From the NCBI RefSeq assembly GCF_005116475.1, contig NZ_SWBO01000001.1:1-64000 (forward strand): a DNA stretch of 64,000 nucleotides. Direction: 5' to 3'. Shown piece by piece: positions 24,057-33,474 of this stretch (positions are counted from its first letter, which is position 1; each line of letters opens with the position of its first letter). Made by a program: the position numbers and the translations under genes. This stretch comes from Pedobacter cryotolerans. GTDB taxonomy: Bacteria > Bacteroidota > Bacteroidia > Sphingobacteriales > Sphingobacteriaceae. Under the pieces are notes generated by a model. It was not told where the DNA came from. It saw nothing but the letters and a program-made list of their open reading frames with translations, and made no database searches.

Positions 24057-25310
24057 TTAACCTTCGTATTTTTTGAAAATTACGGATGCATTGTGACCAC
24101 CGAAACCAAAAGTATTACTTTGAGCAGCACGAATTACGCGTTTTTGAGCTTTATTGAATGTAAAATTCAATTTCGGATCAAATTCAGGATCGTCAGTAAA
24201 GTGATTAATTGTTGGTGGAACGATGTCATTTTTAACCGCTAAAATTGTAGCAATAGCTTCAATAGCACCCGCTGCACCCAATAAGTGACCAGTCATCGAT
24301 TTAGTAGAACTGATATTTAATTTATAAGCATCTTCGCCAAATAAATCTACAATCGCTCTGCTTTCGCTAACATCACCAAGAGGTGTTGAAGTACCGTGAA
24401 CATTGATATAATCAATATCAGCAGTGGTTAATTTTGCATCACGTAAGGCATTAGCCATAACTAATCTTGCGCCCAAACCTTGAGGGTGTGGTGCTGTAAT
24501 GTGATTTGCATCAGCACTCATACCTCCACCTACAATTTCTGCATAGATTTTGGCACCACGTGCTTTCGCATGCTCTAATTCTTCTAAAATAATTGTACCT
24601 GCACCTTCACCAGCAACAAAGCCTTCGCGGTCTTTATCAAATGGTCTCGAAGCAGTTTTTGGATCATCATTTCTTGTCGAAAGGGCATGCATTGCGTTAA
24701 ATCCACCAATTCCAGCTTCGTTAATAATGGCTTCAGAACCACCACTAATAATGATGTCAGCTATATCCAAACGAATATAGTTAAAAGCATCAATCATAGC
24801 GTTTGTTGCAGATGCACATGCCGAAACAGTAGAAAAGTTTGGACCACGTAAACCATATTTCATTGAAATATGACCTGGAGCAATGTCAATAATTACTTTT
24901 GGAATAAAGAAAGGATTAATACGAGGCGTACCATCACCCAAAAAGAAATTTTTCATCTCTTCTTGAAAAGTTTTAAATCCGCCAATGCCTGAGCCCCAAA
25001 TTACACCAACTCGGTTGGTATCAATTTTTTCCCAATCATAGCCACCATCTTTTACAGCTTCAGCTGTAGAGACAAGGGCATATTGTACAAAAGGGTCTAA
25101 CTTACGAGCCTCTTTTTTGTCCAAATGATCTTCTGCATTGAAATTTTTAAGCTCACACGCGAATTTTGTCTTGAACTTTTCAGTATCAAAACCGGTAATT
25201 GGTCCAGCGCCGCTCACACCATTGATCAATCCTTCCCAAAATTCTTGGGTTGTATTACCAATTGGAGTGAGCGCACCTAAACCTGTAACTACTACTCTTT
25301 TTAGTTCCAT
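24057..25310 (-). CDS. fabF: Beta-ketoacyl-ACP synthase II
   Basis: 417 residues, the usual length. Condenses malonyl-ACP with acyl-ACP in fatty acid elongation. Catalytic triad visible: Cys165 in VSACASATN, His in NVHGTSTPLGD and His in TGHLLGAAG; the glycine-rich NTFGFGGHNAS ends the thiolase fold. Lies 29 bp after acpP, which supplies its substrate carrier. Confidence 0.97.
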   Translation of the reverse strand: MELKRVVVTGLGALTPIGNTTQEFWEGLINGVSGAGPITGFDTEKFKTKFACELKNFNAEDHLDKKEARKLDPFVQYALVSTAEAVKDGGYDWEKIDTNRVGVIWGSGIGGFKTFQEEMKNFFLGDGTPRINPFFIPKVIIDIAPGHISMKYGLRGPNFSTVSACASATNAMIDAFNYIRLDIADIIISGGSEAIINEAGIGGFNAMHALSTRNDDPKTASRPFDKDREGFVAGEGAGTIILEELEHAKARGAKIYAEIVGGGMSADANHITAPHPQGLGARLVMANALRDAKLTTADIDYINVHGTSTPLGDVSESRAIVDLFGEDAYKLNISSTKSMTGHLLGAAGAIEAIATILAVKNDIVPPTINHFTDDPEFDPKLNFTFNKAQKRVIRAAQSNTFGFGGHNASVIFKKYEG

Positions 25311-25339
25311 TTATAAGTATTGTACGTAAAGCGTATTTA

Positions 25340-25576
25340 CTACTTAACGTTTTTTTCTAAATAAGCAACTGCTTGACCTACAGTACCGATAGTTTCAGCC
25401 TGATCATCAGGAATTGCAACGTTGAATTCTTTTTCGAATTCCATAATCAATTCTACAGTATCCAAAGAATCTGCACCTAAGTCGTTAGTGAAAGACGCTT
25501 CTGGCGTAACTTCGCTTTCATCAACACCTAGTTTTTCTACGATAATAGCCTTAACTCTTGAAGCAATATCAGACAT
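25340..25576 (-). CDS. acpP: Acyl carrier protein
   Basis: 78 residues, strongly acidic. The phosphopantetheine attachment serine is Ser37 in [15 protein letters not shown]. First gene of acpP-fabF-rnc. Divergent from the IPExxxVDY gene, with which it shares a 157-bp upstream region. Confidence 0.97.
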   Translation of the reverse strand: MSDIASRVKAIIVEKLGVDESEVTPEASFTNDLGADSLDTVELIMEFEKEFNVAIPDDQAETIGTVGQAVAYLEKNVK

Positions 25577-25733
25577 AATTTTATAATTTAATGGTTAAAT
25601 AATTCTGTGCAAAGAAAAATAAAATTTGAACAAATTCAAATGTTTTTATTTCTCAATCAATTTTAATCTTTTTATTTCAAACTTTATGTAAAATTAGTTT
25701 TATAATTTCGTAATTCTAAAAAAATATTTCGAT

Positions 25734-26153
25734 TTGAATAAAACTTACCTAAAACTATCGTTAGACCTTGATTTTGTTTTAATAGCCATAACAGCTGCTG
25801 CAAAGGATTATATCCTTTGCCATAAAATAAACAAAGCATTAGAATTTGATTTCGAAAAGACTGATGATCACGAGGTTTACTATAATATTGACGAAGATCC
25901 TTTGGCATTTTCTAAGTTTTATTATTTTGTTGAGCAAGGCGAAATTGAATATTATTTAGTAAACAACAGAAATCCAGAAGGGTTTTTAATTCCTGAAATG
26001 AATAAGGTAGATTTTTTTATCATAATTCATCAATATATTGATAAAGAAGATCTCAATTTTATTTTAACCAGATTAAACAAACTACCTGATATTCAGGTAG
26101 CTGCACAAATAAATCCGCTTAAACTAAAATCGAAAGAGAATTTAGTAATGTAA
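25734..26153 (+). CDS. IPExxxVDY-family protein
   Basis: 139 residues with TTG start (MNKTYLKLSLDLDFVLIAITAA). The diagnostic motif appears as LIPEMNKVDFFIIIHQYID (about 84), with Phe replacing the usual Tyr. The function is unknown, but the gene is characteristically placed between acpP/fabF/rnc and pyk in Bacteroidota, as here. The start codon choice rests on the conserved N-terminus and the lack of an in-frame ATG upstream of it. Confidence 0.85.
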   Translation: MNKTYLKLSLDLDFVLIAITAAAKDYILCHKINKALEFDFEKTDDHEVYYNIDEDPLAFSKFYYFVEQGEIEYYLVNNRNPEGFLIPEMNKVDFFIIIHQYIDKEDLNFILTRLNKLPDIQVAAQINPLKLKSKENLVM

Positions 26154-26161
26154 ATTTTATA

Positions 26162-26190
26162 TTGTTAGTGTAGTAAATACACTATATTTG
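26162..26190 (+). promoter_or_regulatory. pyk promoter
   Basis: TTG at 26162-26164 and TATATTTG at 26183-26190, 18 bp apart, match the Bacteroidota -33/-7 pattern. The expected start near 26197 gives a leader of roughly 95 nt containing the palindrome ACAGCGCTGT at 26232. Confidence 0.6.
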
Positions 26191-26293
26191 AATCTTATAT
26201 CAAACTGAAAATAATTTAAACAAAAAGATAAAACAGCGCTGTTTTATATTAATTCGAGCTTTTTGATTTTATCTTCAATAAACAAAATAATAA

Positions 26294-27724
26294 ATGAAAC
26301 CTTTTCATTCAAGAACTAAAATTGTAGCCACATTAGGCCCTGCATCTGCTAAGCCAGATGTTTTATACAGTATGTTTAACGCTGGATTAGATGTTTGTCG
26401 ATTAAATTTCTCTCATGGATCACAAGCAGATCATCAAGAAGTTTTAGATACTATTCGCAGCATCAACAAAAAATACAATTACAATGTTGGTATACTAGCA
26501 GATTTACAAGGCCCAAAAATTAGAATTGGAACCGTTAAAGATGGTGGTATTCACTTAGTTAACGGAGCAAAAACTGTAATTACTACACAAGAATGTGTGG
26601 GTAACGAAGAGCGTATTTACATTACTTACGAAAACTTTCCACAAGATGTGAAAGCAGGAGAAATTATCCTTTTAGATGATGGTAAACTGCAAATGCGTGT
26701 AATTGAAACCAATTACAAAGATGAAGTTGTATGTGAAATTGTACATGGTGGTATTTTAACTTCTAGAAAAGGAGTAAACTTACCAAATACTAAAGTTTCT
26801 ATTCCTTCTTTAACCCCTGAAGATAGAAATAACTTAGAATTTGTTTTAGAAAATGATGTAGAATGGATTGGTTTATCTTTTGTACGTAACGCCGAAGATA
26901 TTATCGAGTTAAAAGATATCATTAAAGCTAGAGGCAAAACAGCGAGAGTTGTTGCAAAAATTGAAAAACCAGAAGCAATTGCAAATATCGACGAAATTAT
27001 TGCTGTTTCTGATGCAATTATGGTTGCTCGTGGAGATCTTGGGGTAGAAATGCCGATGGAAGAAGTGCCTTTGTTGCAAAAAATGATTGTTAAAAAATGT
27101 AGAGCAGCTTCTAAACCTGTAATTATTGCGACACAAATGCTAGAAAGCATGATCACTACTCCTCGCCCAACACGTGCAGAGGTAAATGATGTAGCTAACT
27201 CAGTATTAGATGGCGCTGATGCAGTAATGTTAAGTGGCGAAACTTCAGTTGGCGAATTTCCTTTGATCGTTATCGAAACGATGCAAAAAATCATCAATAA
27301 CATTGAAGAGAACAATTATTCTTTTCACGTAGAAAAATACTTAAACAAAAGCTCTAAAAGCTTTTTAAGCGATGCTGTTTGCGATTCGGCTTGTTTCTTA
27401 GCTAAACAAACTAATGCGGTAGGTATTGTTTCTATGACATCAAGCGGTTATACTGCTTTCGAATTATCTAGTCATAGGCCACAAGCACCAATTTTTATTT
27501 TTACAAGTAATAAAACTATTTTAAATACTTTAAGCTTAATTTGGGGTGTTAGAGGGTTTTTCTACGATAAATTTGAAACTACTGATGATACTATTGCTGA
27601 TGTAAATGATGTGTTGAAAAAGAATAAATTAATTAAAAAAGGTGACATCATTATCAATTCTGCTTCTATTCCATTGCAAGCAAAAGGTAAAACTAATATG
27701 ATTAAAGTTACCGTTGTAGAATAA
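26294..27724 (+). CDS. pyk: Pyruvate kinase
   Basis: 476 residues; converts PEP and ADP to pyruvate and ATP in glycolysis. Seen: TKIVATLGPAS and CRLNFSHGS at the N-terminus, ILADLQGPKIRIG opening the B domain, the catalytic Lys region VAKIEKPEAI, the metal-binding MVARGDLGVEMP, then IATQMLESMITTPRPTRAEV and AVMLSGETSVGEFP. The C-terminal regulatory domain follows (about 350-476). Own promoter upstream and a terminator 27 bp downstream, so probably monocistronic. Confidence 0.97.
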   Translation: MKPFHSRTKIVATLGPASAKPDVLYSMFNAGLDVCRLNFSHGSQADHQEVLDTIRSINKKYNYNVGILADLQGPKIRIGTVKDGGIHLVNGAKTVITTQECVGNEERIYITYENFPQDVKAGEIILLDDGKLQMRVIETNYKDEVVCEIVHGGILTSRKGVNLPNTKVSIPSLTPEDRNNLEFVLENDVEWIGLSFVRNAEDIIELKDIIKARGKTARVVAKIEKPEAIANIDEIIAVSDAIMVARGDLGVEMPMEEVPLLQKMIVKKCRAASKPVIIATQMLESMITTPRPTRAEVNDVANSVLDGADAVMLSGETSVGEFPLIVIETMQKIINNIEENNYSFHVEKYLNKSSKSFLSDAVCDSACFLAKQTNAVGIVSMTSSGYTAFELSSHRPQAPIFIFTSNKTILNTLSLIWGVRGFFYDKFETTDDTIADVNDVLKKNKLIKKGDIIINSASIPLQAKGKTNMIKVTVVE

Positions 27725-27750
27725 GATTATAACTAAAAGTTAATTAAATC

Positions 27751-27778
27751 TGCCCTTGCGAAAGCTTGGGCATTTTTT
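27751..27778 (+). terminator. pyk terminator
   Basis: TGCCC-ttGC-GAAA-GCtt-GGGCA hairpin with a small internal loop and a GAAA tetraloop, then a TTTTTT tract. Confidence 0.85.
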
Positions 27779-27862
27779 GTTTAACCCTGTTGCTTTTAAT
27801 ACGTTTTTATTTTGAAATACAACTATTTAGCCGTATTTTACAACAAATCAAACTCTCTAAAT

Positions 27863-28303
27863 ATGGATGAATTTATGAACATTACCGTACTTTGGTTCAT
27901 TGTAGGATTTATATTTTTTCTACTTGAATTTATTGTACCTGGCTTTATTTTATTCTTTTTTGGCATTGCCGCATGGCTAGTGGCTATACTCACTCTTTTT
28001 ACGGATATAGGCTTAAATACCCAGCTGATTATTTTTTTAATAACTGCAATTGTTAGTGTAATTCTTTTAAGAAAGGTATTAAAAGACAAACTAGGCATGT
28101 ACAGAGAAGGTCCGCGTGTGCTCGAAGATGAATATATAGGCAAAATTGCATTAGCAGAAACAGCAATAACACCTCAAGACAATGGCAAGGTAGAATTTAA
28201 AGGCGCCAGCTGGGATGCCAAATCTGATGACTACATTGTCCCTGGACAAAAAGTACAAATTATCGAAACCAGAAGTATCTTATTAATTGTAAAACAAATC
28301 TAA
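27863..28303 (+). CDS. NfeD-like membrane protein
   Basis: 146 residues from MDEFMNITVLW at 27863; an in-frame ATG at 27812 would add 17 non-conserved residues. Two to three membrane helices (VLWFIVGFIFFLLEFIVPG; FGIAAWLVAILTLF; LIIFLITAIVSVILL), then a C-terminal OB-fold (about 75-146: DEYIGKIALAETAITPQDNG, VEFKGASWDAKSDD). NfeD proteins pair with SPFH proteins, as here with the gene 4 bp downstream, and help organise membrane microdomains. Confidence 0.9.
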   Translation: MDEFMNITVLWFIVGFIFFLLEFIVPGFILFFFGIAAWLVAILTLFTDIGLNTQLIIFLITAIVSVILLRKVLKDKLGMYREGPRVLEDEYIGKIALAETAITPQDNGKVEFKGASWDAKSDDYIVPGQKVQIIETRSILLIVKQI

Positions 28304-28307
28304 AACT

Positions 28308-29261
28308 ATGACGTCATCAACAATTATTTTAATCGTATTAATATTATTTGTATTAGTAGCTTTCTTATCTACTTTTAAAGTTGTACCACAGAGATCCGTT
28401 TTTATTGTAGAACGATTAGGTAAATATAGCCGTACGCTCGAAGCAGGCTTCCATATTCTTATTCCTTTTATTGATAAAATTGCTTACAAGCAAAACCTAA
28501 AAGAACAAGCTATTGATGTAGCCTCACAAATTTGTATTACTAAAGATAACATTGCTGTAGAGGTTGATGGTATTTTGTACTTGCAGGTAATGGATCCTCA
28601 AAAAGCTTCTTACGGAATTGATAATTATCGCTTTGCAGTAATACAAATTTCTCAAACCACCATGAGAAGTGTAATTGGCCGTATGGAGCTTGATAAAACC
28701 TTTGAAGAGCGTGAAACTGTAAATGGAACCATTGTTAGTGCTGTAGACAAAGCGAGTGAGCCTTGGGGCATAAAAGTATCTCGTTACGAGGTAAAAAATA
28801 TTTCACCACCACAAAGCATTAGAGATGCGATGGAGAAACAAATGCGTGCCGAAAGAGAAAAAAGAGCGATGATTGCAGAATCTGAGGGTGATAAACAAGC
28901 AAAAATTAACCGTGCAGAAGGTGATAAACAAGAAATGATTGCCAGATCTGAAGGTGAAAAACAGCGTAAAATTAACGAGGCGAGTGGTACTGCATCAGAA
29001 ATTGAAATGGTTGCCATAGCAACATCAAAAGGTATTACAGAAATTGCTAAATCTATAAATGCAGAAGGCGGTATGAATGCGGTTAATTTACGTGTTGCCG
29101 AGCAATATTTAAATGAGTTTGGTAAATTGGCTAAAACCAACAATACCATGATAGTACCTGCAGATTTATCTGATATTGCCGGCGTAATTTCTAGTATAAC
29201 TTCTGTAATGAATAAAACTACTCAAGTATTACCAACTACAATTATACCAGCTAAAAAATAG
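28308..29261 (+). CDS. SPFH/band-7 membrane protein (stomatin-like)
   Basis: 317 residues. N-terminal membrane anchor (IILIVLILFVLVAFLSTF), then an SPFH domain (about 25-185: VVPQRSVFIVERLGKYSRTL, AVEVDGILYLQVMDPQKASY, MRSVIGRMELDKTFEER). A charged coiled-coil follows with near-repeats (AESEGDKQAKINRAEGDKQE, ARSEGEKQRKINEASG). A scaffold of membrane microdomains, probably oligomeric, working with the NfeD protein encoded immediately upstream. Also annotated as slipin or QmcA in relatives. Confidence 0.93.
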   Translation: MTSSTIILIVLILFVLVAFLSTFKVVPQRSVFIVERLGKYSRTLEAGFHILIPFIDKIAYKQNLKEQAIDVASQICITKDNIAVEVDGILYLQVMDPQKASYGIDNYRFAVIQISQTTMRSVIGRMELDKTFEERETVNGTIVSAVDKASEPWGIKVSRYEVKNISPPQSIRDAMEKQMRAEREKRAMIAESEGDKQAKINRAEGDKQEMIARSEGEKQRKINEASGTASEIEMVAIATSKGITEIAKSINAEGGMNAVNLRVAEQYLNEFGKLAKTNNTMIVPADLSDIAGVISSITSVMNKTTQVLPTTIIPAKK

Positions 29262-29276
29262 CTATTTGAAATTCAA

Positions 29277-29312
29277 AGAGTTGATTAAAGCTATTTATTC
29301 AACTCTTAATTT
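29277..29312 (+). terminator. Weak terminator after the NfeD-SPFH pair
   Basis: AGAGTTGA / TCAACTCT stem with a 14-nt AT-rich loop, followed by TAATTTT. The T-run is short. Confidence 0.45.
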
Positions 29313-29387
29313 TCCCTAAAAATAACAGATTGTTAATAGCAAACATTTTGCATAAATTTGAGTTAGTTTCGAGATATATATATATCC

Positions 29388-29552
29388 ATGGAAAAAAGTA
29401 AAAAATCATTTGATAAAGCTGAATTAGATCTTTTAAAGGAAGGATTAAACCGTAGTTATAAAGAACGCTTTGAAATGGCAACGCTGCTTTATAAAATTCA
29501 GAAAACGATGAGCAAGGCAACTATTACTCATAAACCGTTTATAAGCAAATAG
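29388..29552 (+). CDS. Small protein upstream of nucleotidyltransferase gene (possible antitoxin)
   Basis: 54 residues, ATG at 29388 to TAG at 29550; too short for routine calling. Charged and helical: MEKSKKSFDKAELDLLKEG, then SYKERFEMATLLYKIQKTMS. It ends 3 bp before the GTG start of the nucleotidyltransferase, so the two form an operon. Codon use looks like neighbouring genes and the frame is clean. By position it could be the antidote or regulator of an MNT-type toxin, but I recognise no family. Confidence 0.7.
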   Translation: MEKSKKSFDKAELDLLKEGLNRSYKERFEMATLLYKIQKTMSKATITHKPFISK

Positions 29553-29555
29553 TTT

Positions 29556-30034
29556 GTGGATATATTTGATGAGGAAATTTTAAATTTCTGGAAAGCTCTT
29601 GAAGAATTTAATGTTAAATATATTTTAGTCGGGGGTTATGCCATAAACTTACATGGCTATCAACGATTTACAGGAGATTTAGACATTTGGCTTAAGGATG
29701 ATTTAGAGAAAAGAAAAGCCTTACGCAGCGCTTCATAAAATGCGGAATGGGAAACTATCCAATGATCGATTATATGCAATTTATTCCTGGATGGACTGAT
29801 TTTCATCTAAATAATGGGCTGAGATTAGACATACTCATCAACATGAAAGGACTTGAAGGTTACACTTTCGATGAATGTTTAGAAATGGCCTCAGTTGCCA
29901 ATATCGAAGATGCTAATATCCCATTCCTCCACATCAATCAATTAATCCAAAATAAAAAGATTGTAAATAGACCAAAAGACCAACTTGATGTATTAGCACT
30001 TGAGCAAATACGAAATTTGAGAGCTAATTCTTAA
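29556..30034 (+). pseudogene. Nucleotidyltransferase (AbiEii/MNT-like), interrupted by a frameshift
   Basis: GTG start at 29556. The first frame gives ILVGGYAINLHGYQRFTGDLDIWL, the GG-x-DLD nucleotidyltransferase signature, and stops at 29736-29738. The second frame continues the same protein (FIKCGMGNYPMI, PGWTDFHLNNGLRLDILIN, NQLIQNKKIVNRPKDQLDVLAL) to 30034. Joining needs a one-base change near 29725-29735 (inside GCAGCGCTTCATA). Together they give about 159 residues, normal for this family. Either a real frameshift mutation or a sequencing error; no slippery heptamer is obvious. Confidence 0.85.
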
Positions 30035-30239
30035 AGATTAATTACACCCTAATTTTACGATTAAATTACTGAATATAATTCATTCTTGGATCAATGTAAT
30101 GATGCGTAAGTACTCAAAAATTTATGCAGATAAATTGCAAATAGACTACTTTAATAATTCTATTCTGTATTATTACTAATACGATAAAATGCAAATGGCT
30201 AAAAGATATTAATTTTAGGCTTAATGAAAATTAAAGTAT

Positions 30240-32369
30240 ATGAATAAATATCTACTTACCCTTGCTGGTTTATCTTTTTTGGTATCAGCAAATGCCCAAG
30301 TAAGCATTACTGCCCAAGATTACGAAAGAGCAGAAAGCTTTATGAGCTATAACACAGAAAAATATATTGATGGCACACCCGGCAGAATAAACTGGTTAGC
30401 TAACGATCAATTCTGGTTTACCGTAAAAATTCAAACCGGAACAGAAACCTATTTAATCGACCCTGCAAAGAAAACTAAAACACTCACAACCGAATACAAA
30501 GAAACGGCATCAACAGGCGGAAGACGTTTCGGGAATAGAAATGAAGTTTTATCGCCCGATGGCAAAAAAGCTGTTTTTATTAAAGATTGGAACTTATACG
30601 TAAGGGATGTTGAAAGTAAAAAAGAAACTCAATTAACCACTGATGGCATAAAAAATTACGGTTACGCTACTGATAATGCTGGCTGGACAATGAGTGATGG
30701 CCCAATTGTTAGATGGTCTCCTGATTCTAAAAAAATTGCTACTTTTCAGCAAGATCAACGCGAAGTGAGCGATATGTATTTGGTTACAACAAACGTTGGT
30801 GCTCCGGTTTTAGAAGCTTGGAAATATCCTTTGCCAGGCGATAAAGTTATCCCGACGATTAGAAGGGTGATTATTGATGTAGAGAATACAAAAGTAATCA
30901 GTTTAAACATTCCTGCAGATCCACATCGTGCTAGTTTAAGTGATGATATTGCAAGCAGCGGCACTTTTGATGACATTGATTGGAAAGCTGACGGCTCAGA
31001 AATGGCTTTTTTATCCACTTCTAGAGATCATAAAAATTCTAAGTTTCGTATTGCAGATGCAACAACCGGAACCGTTAGAGAAGTTTTTGAAGAAACCGTT
31101 AAGACGCAGTTCGAATCTGGTAGAGGAGCAATTAACTGGCGTTATTTACCGAATACAAAAGAAATTTTGTGGTATTCTGAACGTGATAACTGGGGCCACA
31201 TGTACTTATATGATTCGCAAAGTGGCAAATTAAAAAATCAGATTACCAAAGGCGATTGGTTAGTAACGCGTTTACTTAGGGTTGATGAAAAAAATCGATT
31301 ACTTTATTTTATGGGTTGTGGTAGAGAAGCCGGCAATCCATACTTCCAATACTTATACAAAATTGGTTTTGATGGAAAAGGCTTAACATTGTTAACTCCA
31401 GAACAGGGTAATCACAGCATTGCATTTTCTCCATCAGGTAATAATTTTATCGATACTTACTCGCAGCCAAATATACCTGCAGTAATGAATTACAGAACTT
31501 TAGCAGGTAAATTAATTACTGAAGTTGGTAAAACCGATGTTTCGAGATTAGCTGCTACAGGTTGGAAAGCACCAATTCCAGTTAGCGTAAAAGCGCATGA
31601 TGGCACTACAGATATTTATGGCTTAGTTTTTACACCTACCAAAATGGATGCCAATAAAAAATATCCTGTTATCGATTACATTTATCCTGGTCCGCAGGGC
31701 GGAAGTGTTGGCAGTTGGTCTTTTAACGCTTCAAGAGGAGATCATCAGGCATTGGCCGAATTGGGTTTTATCGTGGTTGTAATTGAAGGTACAAGCAATC
31801 CATTTCGTTCTAAAAGTTTTCATGATATGGCTTATGGAAACATGGCAGAAAACACTTTGCCTGATCAGATAACTGCAATTAAGCAATTGGCTAAAACTTA
31901 TCCGATAGATACCAATAAAGTAGGTATTTGGGGCCATTCTGGAGGTGGTTTTGCAACCGCAGCGGCTATGTTTAGGTTTCCCGATTTCTTTAAAGTAGGC
32001 ATAGCCGAATCGGGAAATCATGACAATAGAAACTATGAGGATGATTGGGGCGAACGCTATAATGGTTTAGCCGAAAATGTTGATTACGAAAAACAAGCCA
32101 ATCAAATTTATGCTAAAAATCTAAAAGGAAAACTGATGTTGGCTCATGGAATGATGGACAATAACGTACCCCCATCAAACACGATGTTAGTTGTTGATGC
32201 ATTAATTAAAGCCAATAAAACCTTCGATTTATTGTTATTTCCAAATAGCGCACATGGTTTTGGGCCATACTCACCTTATATGATGCGTAGGCGCTGGGAT
32301 TATTTTGTACAACATTTGCTAAATGCGCCGCCACCTTATGATTATAAAATGGGTGCAGCTAGAAACTAA
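30240..32369 (+). CDS. Exported S9 peptidase (dipeptidyl/prolyl tripeptidyl peptidase IV type)
   Basis: 709 residues. Signal peptide ending VSANAQ. The N-terminal half is a DPP IV beta-propeller (about 60-450: LSPDGKKAVFIKDWNLYV, VRWSPDSKKIATFQQD, SEMAFLSTSRDHKN). The C-terminal alpha/beta hydrolase has the triad Ser567 (GIWGHSGGGFA), Asp640 (HGMMDNNVPP) and His672 (NSAHGFG). Cleaves after proline in the periplasm or at the surface. Monocistronic with a terminator downstream. Confidence 0.93.
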   Translation: MNKYLLTLAGLSFLVSANAQVSITAQDYERAESFMSYNTEKYIDGTPGRINWLANDQFWFTVKIQTGTETYLIDPAKKTKTLTTEYKETASTGGRRFGNRNEVLSPDGKKAVFIKDWNLYVRDVESKKETQLTTDGIKNYGYATDNAGWTMSDGPIVRWSPDSKKIATFQQDQREVSDMYLVTTNVGAPVLEAWKYPLPGDKVIPTIRRVIIDVENTKVISLNIPADPHRASLSDDIASSGTFDDIDWKADGSEMAFLSTSRDHKNSKFRIADATTGTVREVFEETVKTQFESGRGAINWRYLPNTKEILWYSERDNWGHMYLYDSQSGKLKNQITKGDWLVTRLLRVDEKNRLLYFMGCGREAGNPYFQYLYKIGFDGKGLTLLTPEQGNHSIAFSPSGNNFIDTYSQPNIPAVMNYRTLAGKLITEVGKTDVSRLAATGWKAPIPVSVKAHDGTTDIYGLVFTPTKMDANKKYPVIDYIYPGPQGGSVGSWSFNASRGDHQALAELGFIVVVIEGTSNPFRSKSFHDMAYGNMAENTLPDQITAIKQLAKTYPIDTNKVGIWGHSGGGFATAAAMFRFPDFFKVGIAESGNHDNRNYEDDWGERYNGLAENVDYEKQANQIYAKNLKGKLMLAHGMMDNNVPPSNTMLVVDALIKANKTFDLLLFPNSAHGFGPYSPYMMRRRWDYFVQHLLNAPPPYDYKMGAARN

Positions 32370-32383
32370 GAATAAAACTAACC

Positions 32384-32420
32384 AAAAAATGCTGTCAAAT
32401 TATTTGGCGGCATTTTTTTT
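32384..32420. terminator. Bidirectional terminator
   Basis: AAAAAATGCTGTCAAAT / ATTTGGCGGCATTTTTT with G-U pairs and T-runs on both strands. It serves the S9 peptidase gene on the plus strand and the small membrane-protein gene ending at 32422 on the minus strand. Confidence 0.85.
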
Positions 32421-32421
32421 G

Positions 32422-32649
32422 TTAAAGCGTTTCCTTTTCTTTTAGCTTTTTAACATGATCCGCCAATTGATAGCTCGTTCTTTTCCCTTTTTTATCTTTA
32501 TCTAAGTATAAAAGTACTATTAAGGAGATTATGGGAATAAGAAAGGAGATAAAAAACCAGAACCAAAAACTTTTACCTATACTTTTTGCATAAATACCCG
32601 CAACTAATTGAGGGATTAAAAGCACGGATAAAAGGATTAACTCTGGCAT
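32422..32649 (-). CDS. Small membrane protein, unrecognised
   Basis: 75 residues: two membrane helices (ELILLSVLLIPQLVAGIYA; FWFWFFISFLIPIISLIVLLY) with KSIGKS in the turn, then a highly charged cytoplasmic tail (DKDKKGKRTS ... VKKLKEKE). The GKSFWFWFFISFLIP segment resembles small phospholipase-D-nuclease N-terminal-like or PLDc_N type membrane hairpins, but I would not assign it. Its stop adjoins a bidirectional terminator. Confidence 0.6.
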   Translation of the reverse strand: MPELILLSVLLIPQLVAGIYAKSIGKSFWFWFFISFLIPIISLIVLLYLDKDKKGKRTSYQLADHVKKLKEKETL

Positions 32650-32762
32650 TTTGTAAAGGTAAACATCTACTTAAAAAACAATAACCAAGATGAAGGGTTT
32701 TAATAAGCCAACCAAGATTGAGGATGTTGGTTTAAACACTAAGTAATACTTACCTTTAGCTA

Positions 32763-33425
32763 ATGTCAGAAAAAATAAAAGCCATTATTACAGGCACAAC
32801 AGGAATGGTTGGCGAGGGCGTTTTACATGAGTGTTTACAAAGCGAAAAAGTTGAGTCAGTTTTGGTAATTAATCGTAAAACTTGTGGTTATACTCATCCG
32901 AAACTAAAGGAAATTATTCATCAAGATTTTTTTGATATTTCTGCTATTGAAAATGAATTGACAGGCTATAACGCTTGCTATTTTTGCTTAGGTATTACAT
33001 CGGTTGGTACCGCAAAAGATATTTATTTTAAAATGACTTACACCCTAACCATGCATGTAGCAGAAACTTTAAGCAGGTTAAATAACGATATGACTTTCTG
33101 TTATGTTTCTGGTGCAGGTACAAATAGCAGCGAAAAAGGAGGCATTAACTGGGCAATTGTAAAAGGAAAAACAGAGAACAATTTAATAAAATTACCTTTT
33201 AAACAGGTTTTCAATTTTAGACCAGGCATTATTAAGCCAACCAAAGGATTAAAATACACACAACCTTACTACAAAGCTTTTATGTGGTTATTTCCCATAT
33301 TAAAAGCCATCAATAAAAATAGCTTTGTAACCTTAAAAGAAATGGGATTAGCGATGATTAACACTTCAAACTATCAAAATGAAAGAAAAATAGTAGAAGT
33401 AAAGGATATTAAAACACTAGCATAA
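32763..33425 (+). CDS. NAD(P)-binding Rossmann-fold protein (epimerase/TIP30-like)
   Basis: 220 residues. Nucleotide-binding IITGTTGMVGEGVLHECL at the N-terminus, LVINRKTCGYTHPK (second strand), CYFCLGITSVG and FCYVSGAGTNSSEKGG where short-chain epimerases carry the catalytic region, then FRPGIIKPTKG. Relatives resemble HTATIP2/TIP30-type oxidoreductases. The substrate is unknown. Stand-alone gene with a strong terminator shared with the convergent gene. Confidence 0.8.
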   Translation: MSEKIKAIITGTTGMVGEGVLHECLQSEKVESVLVINRKTCGYTHPKLKEIIHQDFFDISAIENELTGYNACYFCLGITSVGTAKDIYFKMTYTLTMHVAETLSRLNNDMTFCYVSGAGTNSSEKGGINWAIVKGKTENNLIKLPFKQVFNFRPGIIKPTKGLKYTQPYYKAFMWLFPILKAINKNSFVTLKEMGLAMINTSNYQNERKIVEVKDIKTLA

Positions 33426-33436
33426 TAAGCATAAAA

Positions 33437-33467
33437 AAGCCGATGAGTTTTAACAACTCATCGGCTT
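33437..33467. terminator. Bidirectional terminator
   Basis: Perfect 13-bp stem AAGCCGATGAGTT / AACTCATCGGCTT with a 5-nt loop. It lies between the convergent genes ending at 33425 and 33475; T-rich sequence follows on both strands. Confidence 0.9.
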
Positions 33468-33474
33468 TCTTTCT

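Noticed and set aside
26713..27315. 200-residue frame antisense to pyruvate kinase
   Set aside because: Shadow of a strongly conserved gene.
29700..29760. Programmed ribosomal frameshift in the nucleotidyltransferase
   Set aside because: No slippery heptamer at the junction and the first frame ends by an ordinary stop; mutation or sequencing error is simpler.
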